Source: Quadrisphaera granulorum
Lineage (GTDB): Bacteria; Actinomycetota; Actinomycetes; Actinomycetales; Quadrisphaeraceae
Assembly (NCBI RefSeq): GCF_003149145.1
Contig: NZ_QGDQ01000034.1
Span: 1 to 52,098 of the forward strand
DNA length: 52,098 nucleotides
Direction of reading: 5' to 3'
Under the pieces are notes generated by a model. That model did not search any database. It was not told the DNA's origin and saw only the letters and a program-made list of their open reading frames with translations. This document shows positions 10,913-19,018 of the stretch, piece after piece. Numbering within the stretch: position 1 is the stretch's first letter; each line of letters starts with the position of its first letter. The translations under genes were made by a program, and so were the position numbers.

Positions 10913-11518
10913 ATGCGCGGCGCCGACCCCGCGGCGGACCTCCCGCCTGCCGACCCGGCCCGGGTCGCCGACCTGCTGGAGGACGCCGTGAGCACCACTC
11001 GCCTCACCTCTGACCTCGCTCCCGGTGCCTCTGGTGGTGCTGGTGAGGAGACCGCTGCGCGCCGCCGTCGTCGTCCGTGGGTGGTGGCGGTGGGCGTCGC
11101 GGCGGCTGCCGCCGCGGTGGTCGCCGTCGCCGTGCCGGTGGTGAGGTCGCTGTCGCCCGAGCCGGTGACCACCACCCTGACCGCCGAGCCCTTCGACCCG
11201 GCCATCGCCTCGTGCCCAGGTGTCGCAAGGAGCCTCGGGTACGTGGACACGGCGTTCGAGGGGCGCGTAGCGTCAGTCGATGGAGATCGGGTGACCCTCG
11301 ACGTCGAGAAGGTCTACAGCGGGGCGCCGGGAGACTGGGTGGTCGTCGACGCGCCGAGCCAGGACGAGACGTCTGTCGCGCTTGTCGGAGGGTTCCCATT
11401 CACAGCGGGCCAGGAGGTCCTTGTTGCGGCCAGCGGCGGCGTGGTGGCGACCTGTGGCGCCTCGGGCCCGGCGAACTCTGCGCTAGCCACCGAGTACGTG
11501 CGCGCCTTCGGAGGCTGA
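10913..11518 (+). CDS. Membrane-anchored protein of unknown function
   Basis: 201 residues from ATG 10913 with AGGGAG five bases upstream. A soluble N-terminus of about 55 residues ending in RRRRRP is followed by one hydrophobic helix (about 57-78). The C-terminal domain of about 120 residues should lie outside the membrane. It contains two cysteines (IASCPGVA and VATCGASG) that could form a disulfide, and a segment VASVDGDRVTLDVEKVYSG that suggests a small beta domain. The layout resembles anti-sigma-like membrane proteins, but there is no recognisable zinc motif and no adjacent sigma factor. Function unknown. Confidence 0.65.
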   Translation: MRGADPAADLPPADPARVADLLEDAVSTTRLTSDLAPGASGGAGEETAARRRRRPWVVAVGVAAAAAAVVAVAVPVVRSLSPEPVTTTLTAEPFDPAIASCPGVARSLGYVDTAFEGRVASVDGDRVTLDVEKVYSGAPGDWVVVDAPSQDETSVALVGGFPFTAGQEVLVAASGGVVATCGASGPANSALATEYVRAFGG

Positions 11519-11532
11519 GGGAACGCTGCGGC

Positions 11533-11609
11533 GTCCCGTCCGGCATGCAGAAGTCGCTCCGGAGGCAGCTCAGGGCCTGACACCCGGACTTCTGCATGCC
11601 CGGCGGGAC
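11533..11609. repeat. Inverted repeat, TGCAGAAGT family, copy 1
   Basis: Arms 11533-11555 and 11587-11609 (23 bases each) pair with two mismatches around a 31-base loop. Both contain the core GCATGCAGAAGTC or its complement. It begins 15 bases after the preceding stop codon. Confidence 0.85.
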
Positions 11610-11626
11610 GGCAGTGCCCCCGCGCG

Positions 11627-11703
11627 GTGACGTCGGACGTGCAGAAGTACCCGTGAAGCGCCCAGCGGTGGCGCGCGGCGAACTTCTGCACGTCCGACGT
11701 CAC
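11627..11703. repeat. Inverted repeat, TGCAGAAGT family, copy 2
   Basis: Arms 11627-11648 and 11682-11703 (22 bases) pair perfectly around a 33-base loop. The GTGCAGAAGT core is shared with copy 1, while the outer part (GTGACGTCGGAC) differs. It ends 36 bases before the next gene. Confidence 0.88.
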
Positions 11704-11739
11704 GGGGTCCGCGCCGGGGCGGCGTGCGAGGGTGGGCGA

Positions 11740-12096
11740 GTGCCCGTGGAGATGAGCGAGGAGGAGTTCGAGGACGCCGTCGCTGACGGTCTCGACGCCC
11801 TGCCGGAGGAACTCACGCGGATGATGAGCAACGTCGTCGTCCTCGTCGAGGACGAACCGCCCGAGGGCGAAGAGGAGATCCTCGGCCTGTACGAGGGCAT
11901 CCCGCTGACCGAGCGTGACTCCGGCTGGGACGCCGGCGCACTACCGGACCGGATCCTCGTCTTCCGCGGCCCCACGCTGCGCGCGTGCGAGACACGCGAG
12001 GAGGTGGTCGAGGAGGTCGCCGTAACGGTGGTGCACGAGGTCGGCCACCACTTCGGCATCAGCGACGAGCGCCTCCACGAGCTCGGCTGGGCCTGA
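11740..12096 (+). CDS. Zincin-like metallopeptidase family protein
   Basis: 118 residues from GTG 11740 (GAGGG about eight bases upstream); ATG 11752 is an alternative. The C-terminal motif HEVGHHFGISDERLHELGW has the HExxH zinc site plus a downstream Asp, as in the small minimal-zincin family (formerly DUF1025) widespread in actinobacteria. The central NVVVLVEDEPP and LLGLYEG-like segments are also family features. Despite the zinc site, proteolysis has not been firmly shown for the family. No signal peptide, so cytoplasmic. Confidence 0.85.
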   Translation: MPVEMSEEEFEDAVADGLDALPEELTRMMSNVVVLVEDEPPEGEEEILGLYEGIPLTERDSGWDAGALPDRILVFRGPTLRACETREEVVEEVAVTVVHEVGHHFGISDERLHELGWA

Positions 12097-12134
12097 CGCC
12101 GCCTCTGCGGGTGGGGCGGGTGAGGCGGGCTGGA

Positions 12135-13214
12135 TCAGCCGCGCTTCGCACGGCGTGCGGCCTGGCCGGGGTTCCGCAGCAGGTCGAGCACGGCCTGCTC
12201 GACGGCTCCGTGCGTGCCGGGCTCGCCGAACGCCGCGCCCGCACCCAGCTCGGTGAGTGCGGGCTCGATGGTCGTGCCGTCCTCGAAGAGGTCCACCACG
12301 CGCGGGTCGACATAGGAGGCACGTGCCACCGCCGGCGTGTTGCCGAGGTACTCCGACACCTCGCGCATGGCCCGCGCCACCGCGCGCTGTCGCGCGGTGG
12401 GCGACTCCGCGGCGTGCGTCGAGACGGCCAGCGCCACGGCCGCGAGCACGGTGGCGTGCCAGGTGCGGAAGTCCTTGGCGGAGACGTCCTCACCGCCGAA
12501 CGCGGCCTTGACGTACTCGTTGATGTCGGAGCTGGTGACGTCGTGCCAGCCGGCGGAGTCCTTCCAGGCGAGCAGGTCGTCCCCACCGCCCCGGCGCCGC
12601 TTCATCACCCCGACGGCGTCGTGCACCGCGGCGTCCACCAGCCGCAGCGTGCGCCGCTTGCCGTGCTTGGCGGTGTAGTCGAACACCACCGCCCCGCCGG
12701 CCAGGCGCACGTGCTGCTTCTCGATGGTCGCGAGCCCGTACGACTGGCCGCTCTCCACGTACCCCTCACCGCCGATCCTGAAGAACCCGAGGTCCAGCAG
12801 CCGGAACGCGCACCCCAGCGCCCGCTCCCGTGGCATCCCTGACGCCGCCAGGTCCTCGGCCGCCCTCGCCCGGGCCGCCGGCAGCCGCTCGGCCACCTGC
12901 AGCACCCGCTCGAACTTGGCGCGGTCGCGCTGGAGCCGCCACTGGGGGTGGTAGAGGTACTGGCGCCGTCCGGCTTCGTCCGTGCCGACGGCCTGGATGT
13001 GTCCCTCAGCCTGCGGACAGATCCACACCTCTTTCCACGCGGGTGGGATGACCAGCGCCTTGCAGCGCTCACCCTCCGCTGACGACAAGCGCGCCCCCGT
13101 GGCATCGAGGTACGTGAAGCCCTTCCCCGAGCGACGCCGAGTCCACCCGGGGGCGTGCGGCGAGACGGTGAGGAGCTCCAGCTCCTCCACCTCGACGGCG
13201 ACGGCGACGCTCAC
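12135..13214 (-). CDS. DNA topoisomerase IB (poxvirus/bacterial type)
   Basis: 359 residues from GTG 13214. It relaxes supercoils by nicking one strand through a 3'-phosphotyrosyl link. The N-terminal domain contains GKGFTYLDATGARL, IPPAWKEVWICP and HIQAVGTDEAGRRQYLYHP. The catalytic domain has IEKQHVRLAGG, FDYTAKHGKRRTLRLVD and KDFRTWHATVLAA. The nucleophile Tyr lies in NTPAVARASYVDPRVVDLF. Active-site residues appear complete. It follows the DUF3140 gene by 7 bases on the same strand, so the two probably form an operon. Confidence 0.94.
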   Translation of the reverse strand: MSVAVAVEVEELELLTVSPHAPGWTRRRSGKGFTYLDATGARLSSAEGERCKALVIPPAWKEVWICPQAEGHIQAVGTDEAGRRQYLYHPQWRLQRDRAKFERVLQVAERLPAARARAAEDLAASGMPRERALGCAFRLLDLGFFRIGGEGYVESGQSYGLATIEKQHVRLAGGAVVFDYTAKHGKRRTLRLVDAAVHDAVGVMKRRRGGGDDLLAWKDSAGWHDVTSSDINEYVKAAFGGEDVSAKDFRTWHATVLAAVALAVSTHAAESPTARQRAVARAMREVSEYLGNTPAVARASYVDPRVVDLFEDGTTIEPALTELGAGAAFGEPGTHGAVEQAVLDLLRNPGQAARRAKRG

Positions 13215-13221
13215 GCCGCGC

Positions 13222-13569
13222 TCAGCCCCTCAGGGGGTCGTGGCCCCAGTTCATCAGCGAGTACCGCCAGCGGCTGTGCTCGACGTCGTCGTCGGGCCCT
13301 CCCTGGGCCTGGTGTCGCTGCACGTAGCCGACCGCCTTGCGCATGTGCGCCACGTCGTCGTCGGTGAGGTCGTCCTTCTTCGTGCGCAACAGCTCGACGA
13401 TGCGCCGCCCTGACGCGTGCCCCGTCGATTCGCCCGAGCCCCCGGACTTCTGGCCGACCTCGTGGGACTCGTCCGTGCCGAGCCAGTCCTCCAGCTCCTT
13501 GGGGGTCATCGTGACGGCATTCCGCCAGTCGTCCCAGACCTCGTCGAGGCCTTCCGCGCGCTGTGCCAC
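13222..13569 (-). CDS. DUF3140 domain protein
   Basis: 115 residues from GTG 13569, the only nearby start that keeps the conserved N-terminus VWDDWRNAVTMTPKELEDWL. The remainder, SGRRIVELLRTKKDDLTDDDVAHMRKAVGYVQRHQAQ then SRWRYSLMNWGHDP, is typical of DUF3140, a short actinobacterial family of unknown function often described as DNA-binding-like. It is a small helical acidic/basic protein. The 7-base gap to the topoisomerase IB gene suggests a shared role in DNA metabolism (inference). Confidence 0.85.
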   Translation of the reverse strand: MAQRAEGLDEVWDDWRNAVTMTPKELEDWLGTDESHEVGQKSGGSGESTGHASGRRIVELLRTKKDDLTDDDVAHMRKAVGYVQRHQAQGGPDDDVEHSRWRYSLMNWGHDPLRG

Positions 13570-13659
13570 GTGCCGATGGTCCGTCGGGCGAGACGCGAGC
13601 GCACCCCGGACGGGCCTGGATGCGCGCCACCGCCCGCGCGGCACGGGCATGCTGTTCCG

Positions 13660-14115
13660 GTGCTCGTCACCAACCACGTCCTGGCCGGAGCGGTCCTCGG
13701 AGCGGGTCCGCTCGCAGAGCGGCCCGTGCAGGCGTTCGCCACCGGGGTGGTGTCGCACTTCGTGCTGGACCAGGTGCCGCACTGGGGTGATCAGCGCCGC
13801 GGAGTCTTCCTCGTGACCGCCGTGTGCGACGGCCTGGCGGGTCTTGCCGCCATCGCCCTCGTGGCACGCGCGAGCCGGCGGCAGCGGCCCGCCGTCCTGC
13901 TCTCGGCGTTGGCGGGGATGGCCGGGGGAGCCTTCCCCGATCTCGACAAGCCCAGCGATCTCTTCTTCGGCCGGTCGCCGTTCCCGGCGCGTATCGACGC
14001 GTTCCACGCCCGCATCCAGCGCGAGAGCACACGGCGGATGCCGCAGGAGGTGCTGGTCGCTGCGGGTCTGAGCGCGGTGGTCGCGCTGCTCCTGCGGGGT
14101 GCCCGCAAGAGCTGA
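13660..14115 (+). CDS. Polytopic membrane protein, YdjM-like
   Basis: 151 residues from GTG 13660, with no Shine-Dalgarno sequence. CATGCT six bases before the start may be a -10 element of a leaderless message. Three or four hydrophobic segments are visible (about residues 5-20, 44-66, 75-90 and 130-146). The pattern TNHVLAGAVLG, then VVSHFVLDQVPHWGD, then GGAFPDLDKPSD (spaced His and Asp residues near membrane boundaries) resembles the YdjM family of putative membrane-bound metal-dependent hydrolases. Catalytic activity is unproven in that family. Confidence 0.65.
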   Translation: MLVTNHVLAGAVLGAGPLAERPVQAFATGVVSHFVLDQVPHWGDQRRGVFLVTAVCDGLAGLAAIALVARASRRQRPAVLLSALAGMAGGAFPDLDKPSDLFFGRSPFPARIDAFHARIQRESTRRMPQEVLVAAGLSAVVALLLRGARKS

Positions 14116-14122
14116 AGGCGCC

Positions 14123-14183
14123 TCGCCGGGCGGGTTCGCCCGGCGATCCGTCGTCCTCCCGTCAGGAGGACAGGAGGACGACG
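14123..14183. terminator. Tandem hairpins between convergent genes
   Basis: TCGCCGGGCG (14123-14132) pairs with CGCCCGGCGA (14137-14146) over loop GGTT. A second stem, CGTCGTCCTCC (14149-14159) with GGAGGACGACG (14173-14183), follows. Both lie in the gap between convergent genes, suggesting bidirectional termination. Confidence 0.65.
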
Positions 14184-14187
14184 ACGG

Positions 14188-14748
14188 TCAGCGGCCCTGT
14201 GCGACCTCGGCCGCCGCGGCGGCGCGCTCGGGGCTGCCCGGCTGGGTCGACTCCAGCAGGCGCTGCAGGTGCGCCAGCGAGCGCGAGGCCTGCGACCGCA
14301 ACGATCCACCGCCGACGAGGGGCAGCGAGGCGGCGGCGTGCTCGGCGGCGCTGCGTGCCGAGCCCGTCTCCGGGGAGATGCGCAGCGTCACCTCGGTGTG
14401 GTTGGCGCCCGGCAAGCTGTGCACCTCGGCCTCGAAGTGGCCGCTGCCGGGCACGTTCCACTCGATGCGGTCGAGTACCGGACCCTCCAGGCCGCCGGTC
14501 AGACCGGGGAGGCCGCCGTGGTCGTGCAGGTGCTGAGCGACCTCGCCGGCGGGCCGGGCGATGGCGACGGTCTGGACCACCGACCATTCCGGCCCGGGCT
14601 CTCCGACCCGCCCGACGGGCGTGGTCGGACGCTCTGCGCTGGTGCTGGTCGCAGGGGTCCGCCGGGTGCGCAGCAGGAGCCACGCGGCGACGCCGCCGAG
14701 GCCGGCGAGCAGCACGAGGGGGGCAGAGGTGCGCCGATCGGTGTCCAC
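14188..14748 (-). CDS. Membrane-tethered SRPBCC-like protein
   Basis: 186 residues. A short N-terminus is followed by one hydrophobic helix (about residues 9-27), then a linker and a domain starting EWSVVQTVAIARPAGEVAQHLHDHGGLPGLTGGLE. The phrase VAIARPAGEV plus IEWNVPGSGHFEAEVHSLPGANHTEVTLRIS fits the START/SRPBCC (polyketide cyclase-like) fold that binds hydrophobic ligands. The C-terminus is an alanine-rich helix with a ladder of leucines (LAHLQRLLE). Ligand and role are unknown. The start codon is ATG at 14748. Confidence 0.65.
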   Translation of the reverse strand: MDTDRRTSAPLVLLAGLGGVAAWLLLRTRRTPATSTSAERPTTPVGRVGEPGPEWSVVQTVAIARPAGEVAQHLHDHGGLPGLTGGLEGPVLDRIEWNVPGSGHFEAEVHSLPGANHTEVTLRISPETGSARSAAEHAAASLPLVGGGSLRSQASRSLAHLQRLLESTQPGSPERAAAAAEVAQGR

Positions 14749-14934
14749 GTGTCAGATGATGGCGCGACGCGTTCTGCCTGGCCACTGCGCGTGATCGAGT
14801 TGGTCCTGTCGGCCCGCGCCCAGATGGACCGCGCCCGGTCGGCCCGCGCTCGGTCAGTCGGCGCCCAGACGGACCAGGCGGACCAGCAGACGGCTGCCCA
14901 GACCTCACACGCCCCATCCGGGCAGGATGGAGCC

Positions 14935-15330
14935 GTGGCCGAGCTCGACTACGCCCTCCTGGCCGACTACGCGCGCGTCGACGCCGACGGCACGCTCACG
15001 GCGGTCGGTGCGCACCGCACCGTCATCGCCGTGTCGCAGCTGCCCGCGCAGCAGGTGCTCGCCGCGGCCGGGCGGTTGTGGATGGGGCGCCGGGAGCCGG
15101 CGGCGCACCTGTCGCTGTCGGCCCGGACGCCGGAGGGCGACGTCGGCACGATCTCCGCCTGGCAGGTCCGCCCTGGGCTGGAACAGGGCGAAGTGCCGGG
15201 GCGGGTGTCGGCATGCTTCGCGGTGGCCGTCGTCGCGCCGCTGAGCTCGACGGGCCCCCACGCGCTGGTGCTGTCGGTCAATGGCGAGGTGGTGGCCGAG
15301 CTGCCGTTCGGCGTCGTCGTCGAGATCTGA
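14935..15330 (+). CDS. DUF6941-like small beta-rich protein
   Basis: 131 residues from GTG 14935, with AGGATGG upstream; the frame is open further left, but that part is low-complexity and lacks similarity. It begins AELDYALLADYARVDADGTLTAVGA, which matches my memory of DUF6941 proteins (a cytoplasmic family of unknown function, beta-sandwich-like). It continues through LPAQQVLAAAGRLWMG and HALVLSVNGEVVAELPFGVVV. Nothing suggests an enzyme. The gene stands alone. Confidence 0.6.
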   Translation: MAELDYALLADYARVDADGTLTAVGAHRTVIAVSQLPAQQVLAAAGRLWMGRREPAAHLSLSARTPEGDVGTISAWQVRPGLEQGEVPGRVSACFAVAVVAPLSSTGPHALVLSVNGEVVAELPFGVVVEI

Positions 15331-15463
15331 GCCGACATCAAACCTGGCACCCGACCTGACGCCCCAGCCAACACCCCCGGCCGAGGTCTGAGAGCCCCGC
15401 ACCCAGAACCCCTCTCCGGGAAAAGCCCTCCGGAGCCGACCGCCGCGGTCTAGCGTCACCGAC

Positions 15464-16780
15464 GTGGGACGACCCGCCCTGGCGACAGGGGCCGCAGGCC
15501 TGGTGAGCACGCACGTCGAGACTCTCGACCCCGTCTCCGGGCGGTGGGTGCGCGCCGCCACCGCACAGGGCATGGGACGTAGCCGGTGGGTGGCCAGGTG
15601 TCGCCTCAAGGGCGCCGACGGCGAGTACCGCCCGGTCCGGGCGACCGGCCAGACACGGCGTGAGGCCGAGGCGGCCCTGGCCGACAACCTCGCGCGCCGT
15701 GCCCGCGCCGAGGCTGCCGCGGCGGCCGCCGCGGACGACCGCGTGACCACCGTCGCCGACACCGCCGCCACCTGGCTCGACGTGCTGGAGGCCACCGGGG
15801 CGCGCCCGGGCACCCGCGACCTGTACCGCCGCTCGGTGGTGGCACACCTCGTGCCGCGCCTGGGCATGGTCAAGGTGCGGCACCTGTCCGCGCCGATCGC
15901 CGAGCGATGGCTGGCGGAGGTCGCCGACAGGTCCGGACCCGCCGCAGCACGCACCGCGCGGAACTGCCTGCGCGGTGTGATCGACGTGGCCCTGGCCAAG
16001 GGCGTGCTCGACGAGGACCCGCTGCGGAGCGTCGAGCTGCCGGTCACCGCCGCGCCGGCTGCGGCCCCCGTGCTCACGGTCGCGCAGGCGGCGCACCTCC
16101 TCGTCGTGGCGTCAGCGGACGCCGACGCCGTCCGTCACGGCCTCGCCGACCTCGTCGCGGTGCTGCTGGGCTCCGGCGCACGGCTGGGGGAGGCGCTGGC
16201 GCTGCGCTGGGCCGACGTCGACGTTACGCCCGGAGCTGCGGCGCTGCGCGTCGCGGCCCGCTTGGAGCGTGCCACCGGCCGCTCGACCGACGTCCGCCGC
16301 ACCGCTGACGAGCGGATCGTGCCGATCACTGATTCGCTCGCGGCGCTGCTGCAGGCCCGCCGTCGGCGACCCTCGGCCGACGTCGGCGACCAGGCCCTGG
16401 TCTTCCCGACGTCGCGGGGCACCGCCGCTGACCCGGCGGCCACCACCCGCCGCCTGCGGGCGCTGTTCGACGCCGCTGGCCTGCCGGGTGTCACCTCGCA
16501 CGCGTTGCGCGCCACGCGCGCCCAGCGGCTGCTGGACGCCGGGGTCGACGCCGCGGAGGTCGCCCGGCTCCTGGGTACCTCGCGGCTGCGCGCCGGTTCG
16601 GTCATGACCACCGGCGCCGTGCCCGCTGTCGCTCCCGCCGCGCTCATCCCGCGTCAGCGGCACACCGACGGGGCGCAGGTCCCGTCGGCCCAACGGGGTC
16701 AGGACGCCGCGGACGGCGCCGCCGACACCTCGGGTGCGTCGACCGGAGTGTTCGCGGACGCCGGCGCTTCCAGCCGGTAG
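15464..16780 (+). CDS. Tyrosine-recombinase-fold protein lacking the catalytic tyrosine
   Basis: 438 residues from GTG 15464; TAGCGT ends 7 bases upstream, predicting a leaderless mRNA. The order of domains is that of phage-type integrases: an AP2-like arm-binding region (RWVARCRLKGADGEYRPVRATG), a SAM-like core-binding domain (about 95-190) and a catalytic domain with GARLGEALALRW (first Arg) and HALRATRAQRLLDAG (H-x-x-R box). The expected LGH is replaced by LGT, and no Tyr follows the HxxR box at all: the region reads SVMTTGAVPAV. The tail after that is low complexity. A frameshift does not restore a Tyr in the other frames. It is therefore probably inactive for strand cleavage; it may be a DNA-binding derivative or a decayed integrase. 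Confidence 0.8.
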   Translation: MGRPALATGAAGLVSTHVETLDPVSGRWVRAATAQGMGRSRWVARCRLKGADGEYRPVRATGQTRREAEAALADNLARRARAEAAAAAAADDRVTTVADTAATWLDVLEATGARPGTRDLYRRSVVAHLVPRLGMVKVRHLSAPIAERWLAEVADRSGPAAARTARNCLRGVIDVALAKGVLDEDPLRSVELPVTAAPAAAPVLTVAQAAHLLVVASADADAVRHGLADLVAVLLGSGARLGEALALRWADVDVTPGAAALRVAARLERATGRSTDVRRTADERIVPITDSLAALLQARRRRPSADVGDQALVFPTSRGTAADPAATTRRLRALFDAAGLPGVTSHALRATRAQRLLDAGVDAAEVARLLGTSRLRAGSVMTTGAVPAVAPAALIPRQRHTDGAQVPSAQRGQDAADGAADTSGASTGVFADAGASSR

Positions 16781-19011
16781 CGCACGAGCCGGGCCGAGTT
16801 GACCGCCACGAACACCGACGACGCGTTGTGCGCGACCGCCGCGAGCACGGGTGACAGCGCCCCTGCGGCGCCCAGCGCCAGCCCGACGCCGTTGACGGCG
16901 ATCGACGCGCCGTAGTTCTGGCGGATCAGCCGGAGCGTGCGGTCGCCCAGGTCGCGCAGATGCAGCAGGCGGCGCAGGTCGTCACCGACGAGCGCGACGT
17001 CGGCGGTCTCCACCGCCACGTCGGTGCCCGACAGGCCCATGGCGATGCCAAGGTCGGCCAGGGCCAGGGCGGGTGCGTCGTTGGTGCCGTCACCGACGAC
17101 GGCGACGACGTGCCCTTCCGCCTGGAGCTCGCGGACGACGTCCTGCTTCTCGTCCGGCATGACCTGCGACCGGAACTCGGTGATGCCGAGCTCGGAGGCG
17201 ACCGCGGCGGCCGTGGCGGGGTGGTCTCCGGTGAGCATGACGATGCGGCGCACCCCGGAGGCACGCAGCGTGTCGAGCACCTCGCGGGCCTCGGGACGCA
17301 CCTGGTCACGCAGGCTCACGAGGCCGGTCAGGACGCCGTCGACGGCGAGTATCAGCGGTGTCTCGGCCTGGGCCTGCAGCCTGTCCACCCACTCGCGGGC
17401 GCGTTCGTCGACGTCGACGCCCTCGCGGTCCATGAGGCCGGGGCTCCCGACGAGCAGCACGCGGCCGTTGGCCATGACCCGCATGCCGAGCCCGAGGATC
17501 GCCTCGCACTCCTCGTGGGTAGGGATGACGAGGTGCCGCTCCTCGGTCGAGCGGATGACGGCCTGCGCCAGCGGGTGCTTGGAGTGCACCTCGGAGTTGG
17601 CGGCCTCGGTGAGTACCTGCTCCGGCGTCCAGTCCTCGCGGAAGGACAGCACGTTGGTGACCACCGGCCGGCCCTGCGTCAGCGTGCCGGTCTTGTCGAA
17701 GACGAACGCGTCGACGCGACCGGCGGCCTCCAGGTGGGAGCCGCCCTTCATGAGGATGCCGCGGCGGGCGCCGTTGCCGATGGCGGCGCTGATGGCCGTC
17801 GGGGTGGCGAGCCCGACGGCGCAGGGGCAGGCGATGAGCAGCATCGTCATGGCGCGGCGCACGTCGCGGGTGACCACGAGCACGCCCAGGGCGAGAGCGA
17901 ACGAGGCCGGCACGAAGCGGCGACTGAACGCGTCACCGACGGTCTGCACGGGCGCCCTGTCGGCCTGGGCGTGCTCGACGCGAGCGACGATGCGACCCAC
18001 AGCGGTGTCCGAGCCGGTGGCGGTGGCTCGCACCACGAGGCGCCCGCGAAGCACCACGCTGCCGGCGAGCACCGGGTCTCCCACGGTGCGCTGCACCGGC
18101 AGGTTCTCTCCCGTGAGGGCGGCCTGGTCGACCACGGCCTCGCCCTCGACCACCTCGCCGTCCACGGCGAGGGTCGACTGGTCGTGCGCGACGACGAGGT
18201 CACCGACGCGCAGCTCCTCCAGGGGCACTTTCACCTCGACGGTGCTGCGGACCGTCTTCGGGCCCCGCGCCGTGCTGACGGTCTCGGTGATCTCGCGCTG
18301 CACCCAGGCTTCGGTCTGGGCGCCGGTGAGCAGGTCGGCGATGGCGCGGCGGGTGCGGCGCAGCGTGAGGTCCTGCAGGTACTCGCCGATGTTGAGCAGC
18401 CACAGCACGGTCAGGGCGACGACGTTCTCGCGCAGCAGCAGGCTGGCGATGGTGGCCGCGGTGACCAGGACGTCGGTGCCGAGCCCCTTGCCGGAGGTGA
18501 TGGAGCGCAGCGCCCCCTTGAGGAAGGGATAGCCGGAGAAGATCGTGACGGCGGTGGCGACCGTCCGCGACGTCGGTCCGAGCAGCGGCGGGCGGCCGAA
18601 GGCGTAGCGCCGCAGACCGAGCAGCGCCAGCACGACACCGCCCACGACGATCCTCGCCACCTCCCCGTTGCCGACGTCGGCCGAGCGCGGCGTGCGGGAG
18701 GCCACGGCCGCGGCGTCCACGGAGGCCGCCGTGGCGACCGCGGCGCGCAGCTGCTCGAGAGTGAGCCGGTCACGGTCACCGTGGACGACGACGGCGCCCG
18801 TCACCGGGTAGGCGCGCACGAGGTGCACGCCGTCGAGGGCGTCGAGCGCGTCTTCGACGGCCACTGCGCGGGCCGGGTGGCCGCGCAGCCAGTCAGCCTG
18901 CAGCCGCACCCGTCCACCGGCGTCCGCGACGACGGTGACGGCGGTATCGACCACAGGCTCGACCCCAGACTTGGCCGCGGGCACCGCAGCAGCGTGCTGG
19001 CCGTCGGTCAC
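16699..19011 (-). CDS. ctpC: P1B-type heavy-metal-exporting ATPase, CtpC-like
   Basis: 770 residues from GTG 19011, seven bases after the PacL stop. A divergent N-terminal ferredoxin-like domain without CxxC is followed by membrane helices, the actuator motif (ALTGENLP), the metal-site helix ACPCAVGLATPTA, the phosphorylation site DKTGTLTQG, and MLTGDHPATA and VGDGTNDAPAL. This is the CtpC subclass of mycobacteria, linked to Zn and Mn efflux or metallation. Translational coupling to the upstream PacL-like gene supports that assignment. The last 82 bases overlap the convergent integrase-like gene; the C-terminus there is alanine-rich and dispensable-looking. Confidence 0.92.
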   Translation of the reverse strand: MTDGQHAAAVPAAKSGVEPVVDTAVTVVADAGGRVRLQADWLRGHPARAVAVEDALDALDGVHLVRAYPVTGAVVVHGDRDRLTLEQLRAAVATAASVDAAAVASRTPRSADVGNGEVARIVVGGVVLALLGLRRYAFGRPPLLGPTSRTVATAVTIFSGYPFLKGALRSITSGKGLGTDVLVTAATIASLLLRENVVALTVLWLLNIGEYLQDLTLRRTRRAIADLLTGAQTEAWVQREITETVSTARGPKTVRSTVEVKVPLEELRVGDLVVAHDQSTLAVDGEVVEGEAVVDQAALTGENLPVQRTVGDPVLAGSVVLRGRLVVRATATGSDTAVGRIVARVEHAQADRAPVQTVGDAFSRRFVPASFALALGVLVVTRDVRRAMTMLLIACPCAVGLATPTAISAAIGNGARRGILMKGGSHLEAAGRVDAFVFDKTGTLTQGRPVVTNVLSFREDWTPEQVLTEAANSEVHSKHPLAQAVIRSTEERHLVIPTHEECEAILGLGMRVMANGRVLLVGSPGLMDREGVDVDERAREWVDRLQAQAETPLILAVDGVLTGLVSLRDQVRPEAREVLDTLRASGVRRIVMLTGDHPATAAAVASELGITEFRSQVMPDEKQDVVRELQAEGHVVAVVGDGTNDAPALALADLGIAMGLSGTDVAVETADVALVGDDLRRLLHLRDLGDRTLRLIRQNYGASIAVNGVGLALGAAGALSPVLAAVAHNASSVFVAVNSARLVRYRLEAPASANTPVDAPEVSAAPSAAS

Positions 19012-19018
19012 CGGGGGC

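Noticed and set aside
15464-16780. An active integrase with attachment sites at the nearby tRNA cluster (7289-7586)
   Set aside because: The catalytic Tyr is missing, the tRNAs are about 8 kb away and intact, and ordinary chromosomal genes lie between.
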